Position numbers and translations under genes: made by a program. From Archangium sp. (lineage in GTDB: Bacteria > Myxococcota > Myxococcia > Myxococcales > Myxococcaceae), in NCBI GenBank assembly GCA_022843845.1, contig JALHMW010000022.1, positions 19,424 through 83,423 of the forward strand: DNA of 64,000 bases, written 5' to 3'. The notes beneath the pieces are model-generated. The model had not been told where the DNA came from. It did no database searches and worked only from the letters and a program-made list of their open reading frames with translations. Shown piece by piece: positions 53,160 through 62,142 of the stretch; the stretch's first letter is position 1, and every line of letters begins with the position of its first letter.

Positions 53160-54455
53160 ATGACTGCTCGCGTGCGCGCTCGAGAGCTCGGCCTGCCGCT
53201 CGGCCGCTTCAAGCCGGGCAAGCACAACGCCATCACCGACGTCGCCGGCGTGCTCGTCGGCCACTCCACCATCATTCGTGGAGAGCCAGGCCCGCTCACG
53301 CCCGGCGTCGGCCCGGTGCGCACCGGCGTCACCGCGATCCTCCCCAACGAGTCGAACATCTTCATGGACCGTCTGGCCGGCGGTGCCTTCGTGCTCAACG
53401 GCGCGGGTGAAGTCTCTGGCCTCACGCAGGTGGTGGAGTGGGGGTTGCTCGAGACGCCGATTCTGCTCACCAACACCATGTCGGTCGGCGCCGTGTCCGA
53501 CGCGATGGCGCGCGTGATGGTCGAGCAGTACCCCGGCATCGGCTCGGAGCACGACGTCATCATTCCCGTCGTCGGTGAGTGTGACGACAGCTACCTCAAC
53601 GACATCTCGGGCCGGCACGTCACCGAAGCGCACGTGCGTGAGGCGCTCGCCAACGCGAAGTCAGGGCCGGTGCCAGAGGGCTCGGTCGGCGGCGGCACGG
53701 GCATGATCACCTGCGACTTCAAGGCCGGCATCGGCACCTCGTCGCGCAAGCTGCCCCAGGTCTTCGGCGGCTACACGCTGGGCGTGCTGGTGATGAGCAA
53801 CTTCGGAAAGATGCACAACCTTCGCGTCGCGGGCCTGCCAGTCGGAGAGTTCCTCGCCGAGAAGCTCAAGCACCTGCCCAGGCGCATGAACAGCTACGGC
53901 TCGATCATCGCCGTCGTCGCGACCGATGCGCCGCTCCTGCCGCACCAGCTGAACCGCCTGTGCAAACGCGTCGCGCTCGGCATCGGTCGCGTCGGCTCGT
54001 ACGCGGCGCACGGCTCGGGAGAGATCATCGTCGGCTTCTCGACCGCCAACGTGGTGCCGCGCCGCACGCGCAAGATGGTCTACAAGATGAAGCTGCTCCT
54101 CGATCAACGCGTCGACCCGCTCTACGAGGCGGTGATGGAGGCGACCGAGGAGGCCATTCTCAACTCCTTGTGCGCGGCCACCTCGATGTCGGGCGTGGAC
54201 GGCCATGAGGTCCCTGCGCTCCCGCTCGACGAGGTGAGGCGCTTCGTCGACGCTACCCGCCCCATCTTTGCGACCGTGAACAAGACGCCCGACGAGGCCG
54301 CGGTGCCTGCGGGCCAGGAGCCGCTCCCCGACGACTCGTTGCAGGCAGAGTTCGACTGGCGGGCAAAGCCCAGCGATGTGCGCAGCGCCGAGGGCATCCC
54401 TTTCCCCACCCGGCCGGCCGCCCCGCCCGCCGACGACGATGCTGATGACGAGTGA
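53160..54455 (+). CDS. P1-family (S58, DmpA-type) aminopeptidase
   Basis: A 431-residue N-terminal-nucleophile-type peptidase. Family motifs: GKHNAITDVAGVLVGHSTI, TGVTAILPN, GGGTGM and the segment SGEIIVGFSTAN. DmpA-type enzymes self-cleave before a Ser or Thr nucleophile and release N-terminal residues from peptides, including D- or beta-amino acids. An acidic Pro-rich tail (residues about 385-431) is an addition. There is no signal peptide. Confidence 0.87.
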   Translation: MTARVRARELGLPLGRFKPGKHNAITDVAGVLVGHSTIIRGEPGPLTPGVGPVRTGVTAILPNESNIFMDRLAGGAFVLNGAGEVSGLTQVVEWGLLETPILLTNTMSVGAVSDAMARVMVEQYPGIGSEHDVIIPVVGECDDSYLNDISGRHVTEAHVREALANAKSGPVPEGSVGGGTGMITCDFKAGIGTSSRKLPQVFGGYTLGVLVMSNFGKMHNLRVAGLPVGEFLAEKLKHLPRRMNSYGSIIAVVATDAPLLPHQLNRLCKRVALGIGRVGSYAAHGSGEIIVGFSTANVVPRRTRKMVYKMKLLLDQRVDPLYEAVMEATEEAILNSLCAATSMSGVDGHEVPALPLDEVRRFVDATRPIFATVNKTPDEAAVPAGQEPLPDDSLQAEFDWRAKPSDVRSAEGIPFPTRPAAPPADDDADDE

Positions 54456-54534
54456 CCGCGTGCGAGGCGTTTGCTAGGGCCGTCTCCCTGACGTCGTTTC
54501 CCAACCAACACCTACCTGCCGCAAGGAGCCCATC

Positions 54535-54651
54535 ATGGCCCGTAGCAAGAGCAAGCACCGCCGCGTGAAGTCGAAGATTCGTCTGCACTGGAAGAAGCGC
54601 CTGGGCCGCAAGAAGGCCGCAGCTGCCAAGACGCCTGCGAAGAAGAAGTAA
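54535..54651 (+). CDS. 38-residue highly basic protein
   Basis: An ATG eight bases after AAGGAG opens a 38-codon frame, M-A-R-S-K-S-K-H-R-R-V-K and on to K-T-P-A-K-K-K, with more than half Lys or Arg. The strong ribosome site, clean start and stop, and its own 80-bp leader support a real gene. The composition resembles tiny ribosomal or nucleoid-associated proteins, but no family is recognised. Confidence 0.75.
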   Translation: MARSKSKHRRVKSKIRLHWKKRLGRKKAAAAKTPAKKK

Positions 54652-54661
54652 CCCCGTCGGG

Positions 54662-55105
54662 CTACAAGCGGTCGGCGGTGTACCGCTCGGTCAGGTCGCA
54701 GTTGTTCGCGCCCGCGTTCGAGTTGCTCGAGTTGCTCGAGAGCGAGCCCACCAACCGCACGTTGCCCTGAGTCGTTCCGCCGTCAGGGGTGGTGGTGGCG
54801 CCGCTCGTCACTGCCCTGCCTCGAAGCGCGTAGGTCGTGTCGCTCCGGCCGCCGGACACGGAGAAGTCGAAGGTGTCGTAGAGCGTGCCGCGGAGTTCTT
54901 CACCGCCGATGAGCACCGAGAGCTGGTTGCCCGATTGCGTGAGGTTGAAGTTCACGGGCCGGGGACCTTCCGCAGGGCAGCCGTCTTGGGGGAAGCCCAG
55001 CTGCCACGAGACGAGGTAGGGCCCCGCGATCATCGGGCAGCTGGAACAGGGCAGTTGGTCGCCGCAGGCCACCAACAACGGCAGAACCACCAGGAGTCGA
55101 CGCAT
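54662..55105 (-). CDS. Small lipoprotein
   Basis: A 147-residue lipoprotein with signal MRRLLVVLPLLVAC, two early Cys pairs (LPCSSC), a beta-rich core (NFNLTQSGNQLSVLIGGEEL) and a Ser/Asn-rich stretch (SSNSSNSNAGANN). No known family. It converges on the 38-residue gene with 10 bp between the stops. Confidence 0.75.
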   Translation of the reverse strand: MRRLLVVLPLLVACGDQLPCSSCPMIAGPYLVSWQLGFPQDGCPAEGPRPVNFNLTQSGNQLSVLIGGEELRGTLYDTFDFSVSGGRSDTTYALRGRAVTSGATTTPDGGTTQGNVRLVGSLSSNSSNSNAGANNCDLTERYTADRL

Positions 55106-55119
55106 GCGGGACTTCTAGC

Positions 55120-55818
55120 ATGGCCGCTCTCGACCTCCTCCCGCCGTCCGTGCAGGCAGCCGTGCGCCCGTTCCTCGACAGCGACGCTCCGCGGATTGCG
55201 GTGTTCGACGCCGACGGAACCCTGTGGCGCGGAGACGTCGGTGAAGATCTGCTCCGCGCTCTCGCCGCCGCCCGGCTGGTGGGCTCCGACGCGTACGCAC
55301 GCTACGACGCGCTGGTCGAACACGCTCCCGTCGAGGCCTACGGCTATGCAGTGCAGGTGATGGCAGGCCTTCGGGAGGCCGAGCTCCAGGCCGTCTGCAC
55401 CACGTTCTTCGCGCAGCGCTATTTCGGCCGCGTCTTTCGCTTCGTTCGGCCGCTCTTCGAGGTGCTGCGGCACGCTGGCGTGACGCCGTGGCTCTGCTCC
55501 GCGAGCCCGAGGTGGATCGTCGAGGCCGGGGCGAAGGCGCTGGGCGTCGAGCCGGAGCACGTCATCGGCGTCGACGCTGAGGTGGACGCAGGCGTGCTGA
55601 CCAATCGCCTCCGGCTGCCCGTCACCGCGGGCCCAGGCAAGGTGGAGTGGCTCACGCGTCGCGGCGTCACGCCCGGGTTCGCTGCCGGCAATGGGGAGCT
55701 CGATCTCGACATGCTCGAAGCGGCGCGGCACCGGCTGGTCGTGGCTCCGCCCGACAGCGTCGAGAACGCGCTCGTTCGACACGCTCGGAGGTCTGGCTGG
55801 CCGATTCTCAAGACCTGA
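55120..55818 (+). CDS. HAD-IB phosphatase (phosphoserine-phosphatase-like)
   Basis: A 232-residue HAD hydrolase with motif I FDADGTLWRGD, motif II in PWLCSASPRWIVE, motif III lysine in AGPGKVEWL and motif IV GNGELDLDML. The helical cap at about 50-110 fits the HAD-IB class (phosphoserine phosphatase and relatives). The substrate is not known. It is divergent from the lipoprotein gene by 14 bp. Confidence 0.85.
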   Translation: MAALDLLPPSVQAAVRPFLDSDAPRIAVFDADGTLWRGDVGEDLLRALAAARLVGSDAYARYDALVEHAPVEAYGYAVQVMAGLREAELQAVCTTFFAQRYFGRVFRFVRPLFEVLRHAGVTPWLCSASPRWIVEAGAKALGVEPEHVIGVDAEVDAGVLTNRLRLPVTAGPGKVEWLTRRGVTPGFAAGNGELDLDMLEAARHRLVVAPPDSVENALVRHARRSGWPILKT

Positions 55819-55871
55819 GACGCCCTCGCCGTTGACCACCGGGCCGCAATGACGGCAGAAGGCCCGCATCC

Positions 55872-57446
55872 ATGCGTGCTCTTCCGCTCGCGCTGTTCCT
55901 CATCGGTGCCTTCGCCTCGTCGCCTGCGCTTGCCCAGAAGTACCGGGTGGTGGTGCTCGAGATCGACGGCGATCAGAACAACAAGCTGCGCAACCAGATC
56001 GAAGCGACGCTGATGAAGAGCGACTCGGTCGAGGTGGTGCCGCTCGACGAGTTCCGGGCTGCGGCCGCGAAGAAGCGCCTCAACGGCGCGGCGGCGATGA
56101 CCGTCATCGGCATCAAGCGCGTCGGCAAGCAGCTCAAAATCGACGCGGCCGTCAGCGGTGAGGTCGGCGACAAATACAAGGTGCTCATCTACGACCGCGT
56201 CGGTGGCGAGCTGTGGACCAAGGAGCTCGCGGTCAAGAAGGGCCTGCTCTCCGACGACTTTGCTCAGAAACTCTCGCGCGCGATCTCAGCCGCAGCAGAG
56301 CAGGGCGCTGCGAAGCACGCCAACGAAGGTGACGATCCTGCTGGCGGTGGGGATACCGGAACGGGCACTGGGTCAGATCCTGGCCCGGAGATCGATCTCA
56401 CTGGGAGCGGGAACACCGACACCGGCTCCGGAGGCACGAAGACCGGCGGCGGTGGGCGAACGGTCGTCAGCCCGGGCACGGGAGGCACCGGCGGCTCCGC
56501 TCCCGACGACCCCACCGACACGAACCGCGACGCCGATCTCGATCGTGAGGCCTTCAAGAAGAAGAAGCGCATCGGGCCGCGCACCATCACCTTCTCGGTC
56601 GCCGGGGCGACGACCTGGCGCTCGCAGTGCCTGCGGCCCGGCAGCATCGCGCTCGCCTCGTGCGCCGACTTCGATCGTCTGCCGGAAGCACAGCAGCCCG
56701 TCGGCACGACCGTCACCTTCACCCCGCAGGTGCCGTACCTGGGCTTCACCGCGCACGCTGAGCTGTTCCCGCTCGCGGGCTTCGACAACCGCATCGTCAA
56801 CGGCTTCGGGTTGCTCGGCAGCCTGATGTACGGCTCGTCGGTCACGACCATCTCCGAGATCAACATGCAGGGCATGAGCGAGGAGAAGCAGGTGGCGAGC
56901 GTCGATCTCGGCTGGTCGATGCAGGCCGCCTGGCGCTTCCACTTCGCGATGGGCGCCGGAGAACCGCAAGGCATCGGCTACGCAGGCATTCGGGGTGGCC
57001 TCGTCTCGCGCAGCTTCACCATCGACCCCAACGCAGGCGTGCCGCTCCCGTCGAGCCAGCGCGTCGCTCCCACGGGCGCCGGCTTCCCGACCCTCGGGGC
57101 CGATCTCGCGTTCCCCATCGTGCGCTTCTTCCGGCTCGAGCTCGGCGCTTCGCTCTTCTTCAACCCACGCCCGGCCGACGAGCAGATCATCGGCTTCGGC
57201 AACCTCATGGACGACACCGGTGGGGCCGTGTCGACGGGCTGGGGCCTCGACGTCGGCGGCTCGGGCGACCTGGTCGCGCTCGGGCCCGTCATGCTCGGGT
57301 GGACCCTCAAGGCCCGCTATCAGTCGTATTTCGATCGCTACTTCGGCCAGGGCCAGAAGTGGACGGTCTGCAACGAGCAGCAGTGTGGCGGCCTCGGTGA
57401 AGAGTCGTATCTGAGCGTCACCTGGGGCGTCTCCGTCGCGTATTGA
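55872..57446 (+). CDS. Exported protein with Gly-rich linker and outer-membrane-like C-terminus
   Basis: A 524-residue protein with a signal peptide (MRALPLALFLIGAFASSPALA). Its N-terminal alpha/beta domain (about residues 22-150: YRVVVLEIDGDQNNKLRNQI) resembles a sugar-binding or TolB-N-like fold. A Gly/Thr/Asp linker (about 155-225) leads to a C-terminal beta-rich domain ending in aromatic Y-L-S-V-T-W-G-V-S-V-A-Y, which looks like an outer-membrane barrel end. Probably an outer-membrane protein of unknown role. Confidence 0.72.
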   Translation: MRALPLALFLIGAFASSPALAQKYRVVVLEIDGDQNNKLRNQIEATLMKSDSVEVVPLDEFRAAAAKKRLNGAAAMTVIGIKRVGKQLKIDAAVSGEVGDKYKVLIYDRVGGELWTKELAVKKGLLSDDFAQKLSRAISAAAEQGAAKHANEGDDPAGGGDTGTGTGSDPGPEIDLTGSGNTDTGSGGTKTGGGGRTVVSPGTGGTGGSAPDDPTDTNRDADLDREAFKKKKRIGPRTITFSVAGATTWRSQCLRPGSIALASCADFDRLPEAQQPVGTTVTFTPQVPYLGFTAHAELFPLAGFDNRIVNGFGLLGSLMYGSSVTTISEINMQGMSEEKQVASVDLGWSMQAAWRFHFAMGAGEPQGIGYAGIRGGLVSRSFTIDPNAGVPLPSSQRVAPTGAGFPTLGADLAFPIVRFFRLELGASLFFNPRPADEQIIGFGNLMDDTGGAVSTGWGLDVGGSGDLVALGPVMLGWTLKARYQSYFDRYFGQGQKWTVCNEQQCGGLGEESYLSVTWGVSVAY

Positions 57447-57481
57447 GACGCAGTGCGTGTCGGTTCAGCTGCACTCGTGTG

Positions 57482-57510
57482 TTGACACGTCACACCGCGC
57501 TGCTTAGGAG
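57482..57510 (+). promoter_or_regulatory. Possible sigma70-type promoter upstream of the Cys-rich lipoprotein
   Basis: A perfect TTGACA is followed after 17 bases by TAGGAG. The -10 match is partial. It lies 38 bp before the GTG start of the next gene, in the 101-bp intergenic gap. Confidence 0.3.
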
Positions 57511-57547
57511 CGCGCTTTCTTTCGGCCGCAATTCTCAGGGGTCTTTC

Positions 57548-59101
57548 GTGAAGATGATTCGAGTTGTCGCGCTGGTTTCAGTCGTCTCCGCGGTGTTCCT
57601 GGCGTGCCCGCCGCCGCCGCCTCCGCCCCCGGATGCCGGCCCTGACGCTGGTGGTGTCGGCCCCGATCCGATCGAGGCCTGCGCCGGCGGTTGCGCCGAC
57701 AACCAGATCTGCGACGCCGATGGCGGCCTGCGCGGCACGCCCCGCACCTGTGTCGACGGCTGTGGCGGGTGCGACGCCGGCCAGTGCCGACGCAACACCT
57801 CGACCGGCGCCTTCTCGTGCGTCATTCCCGTCAACACCTGCAACGGAGCCGCATGCGCCGGTGGCCAGTCGGCGTGCGTCGGCAACCAGTGCAGCTGCCT
57901 CGTCTCTGCGCGCGGAACCCAGGACACCTGCCAGTCCGAAGGCCAGTGGTGCCGTGGCGAGAACTGCACGAACCCCAAGCGTTACGAGGAGTGCGTCATC
58001 GGCAGCGTCGCGGCTTGCCCCACTGGCGAGGTCTGCCGCAACGTGTTCGGGTCGGCCCCCAACGAGATCGCGATCTGCCTGAAGGACTGCGCCTCGAACC
58101 AGAACGCCTGTGACGTCGGTGAAAACTGCGCTGGTGGCACCCTCACCGCCTGCCTGCCCAGCGGTCTCTTCAACGGCGGGCAGTGCAGTCAGAACGTCCC
58201 TCAAGATGGTGGCTTCGACGACGCTGGCCGGCCCCTCCCAACTGATGGCGGCTTCGCGCAGCTCGCTGACGGCGGCTTCATTCTCAGGACCGTCGCGGTG
58301 GGCAACACCTGTCTCGTTCGCTCGGCAGCCGGCGTCATCACCGACACGCTGGGTGCCGGCCGTGGCAACTGTACCTACGCTGGCTTCAAGGTCTGGCGCT
58401 TCGGCTTCTTCCCGTTCGACACCTGCGTGCCTCCGGGGACGGCCGCTCTCGGCGACCGCTGCGTGCGAGACTTCACCGCAGGGACCCAGGCCACGCGCTG
58501 CAGCACGGGCCTCGAGTGCGCGTTCACCGGCGGCCCGAACGACGCTGGCATCGACGAGGGGGTCTGTCTCAAGACCTGCAACGCCAACCCGAGCAAGCCG
58601 GGCTTCACCTCTCAGCCTGCGTGCGGCACTGGCGAGGCGTGCGTGAACCTCTACCGGTACACCGACCCTGACGACAACTCTGTGCTTGGCGTCTGCATGA
58701 AGGACTGCAACGTCTTCAGCCCGACGTCGGCCACGTGCCCGGCGCTCGGGAGCACCCCCACCAGCTGCGTCCCCGCTTCGGCCGACGGGCAGCTGTCACT
58801 GTCGCTCAACGGCGCAGGCATCTGCGTTCCCCAGCAGAGCCGGGTGGCGAACGCCGCCGAGCGGTGCACCGACACCGACGCGTTCCGTGGCTCCTCGTGC
58901 GGCAACGGTCAGATCTGCACGAGCTCGACCCTCACCGACCCGCCCACCTGCACGCCGGTCTGCGATCTCACCTGCAACCCGGCCGATGGTGGCATGGCTC
59001 CGGCGCGCTGCCTGAACCAGCCGAACGCTCGCTGCGCCGCTGGGAAGACGTGCCGCCGTGCGTCGAGCACTCCAAGCGCTGTGGTCGGCTTCTGCCTCTG
59101 A
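57548..59101 (+). CDS. Large Cys-rich lipoprotein
   Basis: A 517-residue lipoprotein with signal MKMIRVVALVSVVSAVFLAC, a run of Pro, and then many Cys-containing modules of the C-x-G-x-x-C or GxxC type, with Asp-Gly-rich spacers. The GTG start at 57548 adds a Lys to the signal and is served by AGGGG; an ATG at 57554 is also possible. No enzymatic motif. Such proteins are typical of myxobacterial cell surfaces. Confidence 0.78.
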   Translation: MKMIRVVALVSVVSAVFLACPPPPPPPPDAGPDAGGVGPDPIEACAGGCADNQICDADGGLRGTPRTCVDGCGGCDAGQCRRNTSTGAFSCVIPVNTCNGAACAGGQSACVGNQCSCLVSARGTQDTCQSEGQWCRGENCTNPKRYEECVIGSVAACPTGEVCRNVFGSAPNEIAICLKDCASNQNACDVGENCAGGTLTACLPSGLFNGGQCSQNVPQDGGFDDAGRPLPTDGGFAQLADGGFILRTVAVGNTCLVRSAAGVITDTLGAGRGNCTYAGFKVWRFGFFPFDTCVPPGTAALGDRCVRDFTAGTQATRCSTGLECAFTGGPNDAGIDEGVCLKTCNANPSKPGFTSQPACGTGEACVNLYRYTDPDDNSVLGVCMKDCNVFSPTSATCPALGSTPTSCVPASADGQLSLSLNGAGICVPQQSRVANAAERCTDTDAFRGSSCGNGQICTSSTLTDPPTCTPVCDLTCNPADGGMAPARCLNQPNARCAAGKTCRRASSTPSAVVGFCL

Positions 59102-59152
59102 GCCGACCAGCACGTCGCTGATGGCGACTGAAGCCTTTCGTCGTTCTGCGCC

Positions 59153-59863
59153 TCACATCTGGATGATGCCCTTGCGCAGGCCCTCGGTGACGGCCTCGAC
59201 GCGGTTGGTGACCTCGAGCTTGCGGTAGATGTGCTCGAGGTGCGTGCGAATGGTGGCCTTCGAGAGCGTCAGCATGGTCGCGGCTTCGGCGTTCGAGACG
59301 CCCTTGGCGATGAGCTGAAGAATCTCGGTCTCGCGCGCTGACAGCTTCTTGCCTTCGGGCTCTGCGGGCATCGTCGCGACGGGCGCAGCAGGCGCGGCCT
59401 CGGCGCTGGGCACCTCGGGCACCCGGAAGTGCTTGAGCAGGCGCCTGGCGAGCGACGGCTGAATGACGGTGCCTCCCTGGCTGACCTCTTTGATCGCCTC
59501 GACCATCTTGTCGGCAGGCGTGCCCTTCAACAGGTAGCCCGACGCGCCGGCCTGCACCGCCTCGAGCACCTTGTCCTCCTCGTCGAAGATCGTGAAGATC
59601 AGGATCTCGACCTTCGGCACCTCGGCCTTCACCGCGCGCGTCACGTCGATGCCGCTCATGCGAGGCAGCCCCAGGTCGAGCAGCACGACGTCGGGCTTGA
59701 GCCGGCGAATGTCCTCGAGGGCGGTCTCTCCCGACAGCGCCGTGCCGATGATCTCGAGATCGGCGCTCGCCTCGAGGAGCTTCAGCTGGTTCTTGAGGAT
59801 CTTCGACTGATCCTCGACGACGTAGACGCGAATGCGGGTGGGGGCTGCGGGCGTCGATTCCAT
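59153..59863 (-). CDS. NarL/LuxR-type response regulator
   Basis: A 236-residue regulator: an N-terminal receiver domain with phospho-acceptor Asp63 (VVLLDLGLP), an acidic pair at 17-18 and the conserved Lys in YLLKG. An Ala/Pro linker leads to a C-terminal LuxR HTH (LSARETEILQLIAKGVSNAE and LSKATIRTHLEHIYRKL). It is the partner of the histidine kinase gene just upstream in the same transcript, 16 bp apart. Target genes are not visible. Confidence 0.93.
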   Translation of the reverse strand: MESTPAAPTRIRVYVVEDQSKILKNQLKLLEASADLEIIGTALSGETALEDIRRLKPDVVLLDLGLPRMSGIDVTRAVKAEVPKVEILIFTIFDEEDKVLEAVQAGASGYLLKGTPADKMVEAIKEVSQGGTVIQPSLARRLLKHFRVPEVPSAEAAPAAPVATMPAEPEGKKLSARETEILQLIAKGVSNAEAATMLTLSKATIRTHLEHIYRKLEVTNRVEAVTEGLRKGIIQM

Positions 59864-59879
59864 GGGGCCTCTGTGGGGA

Positions 59880-61133
59880 CTACTCGGTCAACGGGACGGA
59901 GAACGTGACGTGAACGCCTGCGCCGGGTTTCGCCTCGACGTTGACGGTTGCGCCGACCTTGTTGGCGCGCTCTTGCAGGTTGATGAGGCCGTAGTGGCCC
60001 GGGCGGGGGGCCTGCGAATCGAAGCCCAGGCCGTCGTCTTTGACCGAGAGCTGAATGCGCTCGGGGAGGAAGGACAGGCGAACGTCGACCTGCTTCGCCT
60101 TCGCGTGTTTGAGCGCGTTGGTGAGCAGCTCCTGGAGGACCCGGAAGATCGCCAGCGCCGACTCGGGCGCCATCTTCCCCATCCACTCGCCGTGCTTCTC
60201 GAAGCGCACGGGCAGCTGGGTGCGCTCGCCGAACGTCTTGACGTAGTCCTCGACGCCCTGCCCGAGATCGAAGTCCTCGCGCATCATGCGCAGGCTGCGG
60301 CGGAGCTCTTCGATCGACTCCTCGGCGCAGGCCTTGATCTCGGTGATCTCCTTCAGCAGCACCTCGTCTTTCGCGAGCGAGGCGAGGTACTCGGACTGAA
60401 TGATGAGCGACGAGAGGCTCGCGCCGAGGCCGTCGTGGATCTCGCGTGACAAGCGGTTGCGCTCTTCGACGACGGCCAGATCTTTCAGATCCTGCTGCAG
60501 CTCGAGCACCTCGCGGTGGGCGCTGGTCTCGCGCTGGTTCAGGTACACCAGCACATAGATGATGATGAAGTTGAGCGCGAGGTACCAGAGCAGGGTGAGG
60601 ATCTCGATCGCCGTCGGGGTTCGGTTGAGGAGCTGGTCGATGCGCGTGACGATCGGCAGCGCCAGCAGCGGCGGCAGAATCGCGAGCGGCTTGGGGAAGA
60701 GCAGAGCGAACAACGTGGTGAACAGCAGCTGAGAGGCCAGCAGCGGGTTGGCCAGACCGCCGCCCGTCATCGGCGCGGCAACGACGATCACCATCACCAC
60801 GAGATCGATCAGCAGGGTGACGTAGGTGACGATGCTGCCGACGCGTGGGTGGCTGAGCGTGAGGTAGTTCGCCACGCTGTAGAGCAGCATGAAGAAGTAC
60901 ATGCCGAACGCGAGCGGGCTGAAGCCGAAGTACACGCGCCACACCGGCACTGCGAGGATCAGCAGGCCCAGCGTGAGGAACATCATGCGCGCGTAGAAGA
61001 GGGCGCGGGCCCGGGCGATGAAGCGATCTTTCAGCCACGACGCCGAGGCGTCACCGGCCGAGGCCTGCTGGCTGAGCCCCCGCCGCTGGAGCACCTGCTG
61101 GACCCGCGCACGTCGATCGTCGGTCGCCTGCAC
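59880..61133 (-). CDS. Membrane histidine kinase (HisKA_3/NarX-type)
   Basis: A 417-residue kinase with about five or six N-terminal helices (residues about 45-200), a HisKA_3 dimerisation domain with the phospho-acceptor His233 (REIHDGLGASL), and a HATPase_c domain with an N-box (LLTNALKHAKA) and G-box (DDGLGFD). There is no periplasmic sensor domain of size, so it probably senses within the membrane. It starts with GTG and is divergent from the E1-like gene at 61211. Confidence 0.92.
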   Translation of the reverse strand: MQATDDRRARVQQVLQRRGLSQQASAGDASASWLKDRFIARARALFYARMMFLTLGLLILAVPVWRVYFGFSPLAFGMYFFMLLYSVANYLTLSHPRVGSIVTYVTLLIDLVVMVIVVAAPMTGGGLANPLLASQLLFTTLFALLFPKPLAILPPLLALPIVTRIDQLLNRTPTAIEILTLLWYLALNFIIIYVLVYLNQRETSAHREVLELQQDLKDLAVVEERNRLSREIHDGLGASLSSLIIQSEYLASLAKDEVLLKEITEIKACAEESIEELRRSLRMMREDFDLGQGVEDYVKTFGERTQLPVRFEKHGEWMGKMAPESALAIFRVLQELLTNALKHAKAKQVDVRLSFLPERIQLSVKDDGLGFDSQAPRPGHYGLINLQERANKVGATVNVEAKPGAGVHVTFSVPLTE

Positions 61134-61210
61134 GCGCGGAGCCTATCCCTCCACGTGCACGCGCGTGAGGCGAGATTGCCCAGCGAAGCGAAAACCGTCA
61201 CAACGCGCGG

Positions 61211-61951
61211 GTGGCTGTGCTCGTCCCCGACTCGGTGTGTGTCATCGGCGTCGGAGGCCTCGGCTGCCCCGCGTCACTCGCTCTGGCCTTCGCGGGCGTC
61301 AAGCGCCTCACCCTGATCGACCCCGACGTCGTCGAGCTCACCAACCTGCATCGCCAGCCCTGGCACCACCCCGCCGACGTCGGCGTGCCGAAGGTCGAGT
61401 CGGCCGCGACCAAGCTGCGCCGTCAGTTCGCCGGCCTGGCGATCACGGCGAGGCAGGAGCGGGCGAGCGCCGCCACCATCGAAGCGCTCTTCGACACGCA
61501 CGACGTCGTGCTCGACGCGACCGACGGGGTGGGGACGAAGTTCTTGATCTCCGACGCCGCCGTGCTCACGAGACGTCCTGCCATTTATGCCGGGGTGCTC
61601 CGCTTCGAAGGCCTGGCCATGCGGCTCGAGCCCGGCGGGCCGTGTCTTCGCTGCCTGTTCGAGACGCCCCCGACCGACGTGCCGACGTGCGCGCAAGCCG
61701 GTGTCCTCGGCGCGATGGCTGGCGTGATGGGCGGACTGCAGGCGTCGCTCGCGTTCCGGCCCAACCCGGAGCCCGGGCTTGCGCTGCTCCACGTCGTCGA
61801 TGGACTCGACCTGTCGTTCCGGACGGTGAAGGTGCGGCGCCGGCGCGACTGCGCGGCGTGCGGCGACGGCGCGAAGGCGGTATTGGTCGACGCCGACGAT
61901 CCGTCATGTCCCACGCCAGCATCGACATCACCCGTGAGGTCTGTCCCATGA
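61211..61951 (+). CDS. E1-like ThiF/MoeB/HesA adenylyltransferase, N-terminally short
   Basis: An E1-superfamily enzyme of 246 residues that would adenylate the C-terminal Gly of a ubiquitin-fold sulfur carrier. It shows the nucleotide-binding GVGGLG (13-18), DPDVVELTNLHRQ (37-49), Asp102/Asp105, the four zinc Cys (145, 148, 214, 217) and a Cys at 160 in PTCAQAGVLG where catalytic Cys lie. Family members normally have about 25 residues before the Rossmann start, including R-Y-S-R-Q-I-L-L; those are missing here. Its end overlaps the TusA-like gene by 46 bp. Confidence 0.88.
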   Translation: MAVLVPDSVCVIGVGGLGCPASLALAFAGVKRLTLIDPDVVELTNLHRQPWHHPADVGVPKVESAATKLRRQFAGLAITARQERASAATIEALFDTHDVVLDATDGVGTKFLISDAAVLTRRPAIYAGVLRFEGLAMRLEPGGPCLRCLFETPPTDVPTCAQAGVLGAMAGVMGGLQASLAFRPNPEPGLALLHVVDGLDLSFRTVKVRRRRDCAACGDGAKAVLVDADDPSCPTPASTSPVRSVP

Positions 61952-62139
61952 CGTGGGTGCGGGTGAAGCTGCGCCTCGAGACGCTCGAGCCTGGCGACAC
62001 GCTCGAGGTGCTCCTGAAGGGTGACGAGCCGCTGCGCAACCTGCCGCGTAACGCCCGCGATGAAGGGCATCACGTGCGTTCTCTTGACCGTCTGGACGAC
62101 GGCACCACCCGGCTGGTGATCGAGCTCCGGAGCGCTTGA
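61906..62139 (+). CDS. TusA/SirA-like sulfur carrier protein
   Basis: A 77-residue protein with the TusA-type Cys-Pro motif (Cys13-Pro14 in REVCPMTWVRV), the core helix and LEPGDTLEVLLKGDEPLRNL, and a conserved GHHV segment near the C-terminus. TusA-type proteins relay persulfide sulfur. It overlaps the E1-like gene and ends three bases before the next start, so the module is tightly coupled. The family's second Pro of C-P-x-P is replaced by Thr. Confidence 0.85.
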   Translation: MSHASIDITREVCPMTWVRVKLRLETLEPGDTLEVLLKGDEPLRNLPRNARDEGHHVRSLDRLDDGTTRLVIELRSA

Positions 62140-62142
62140 GCC

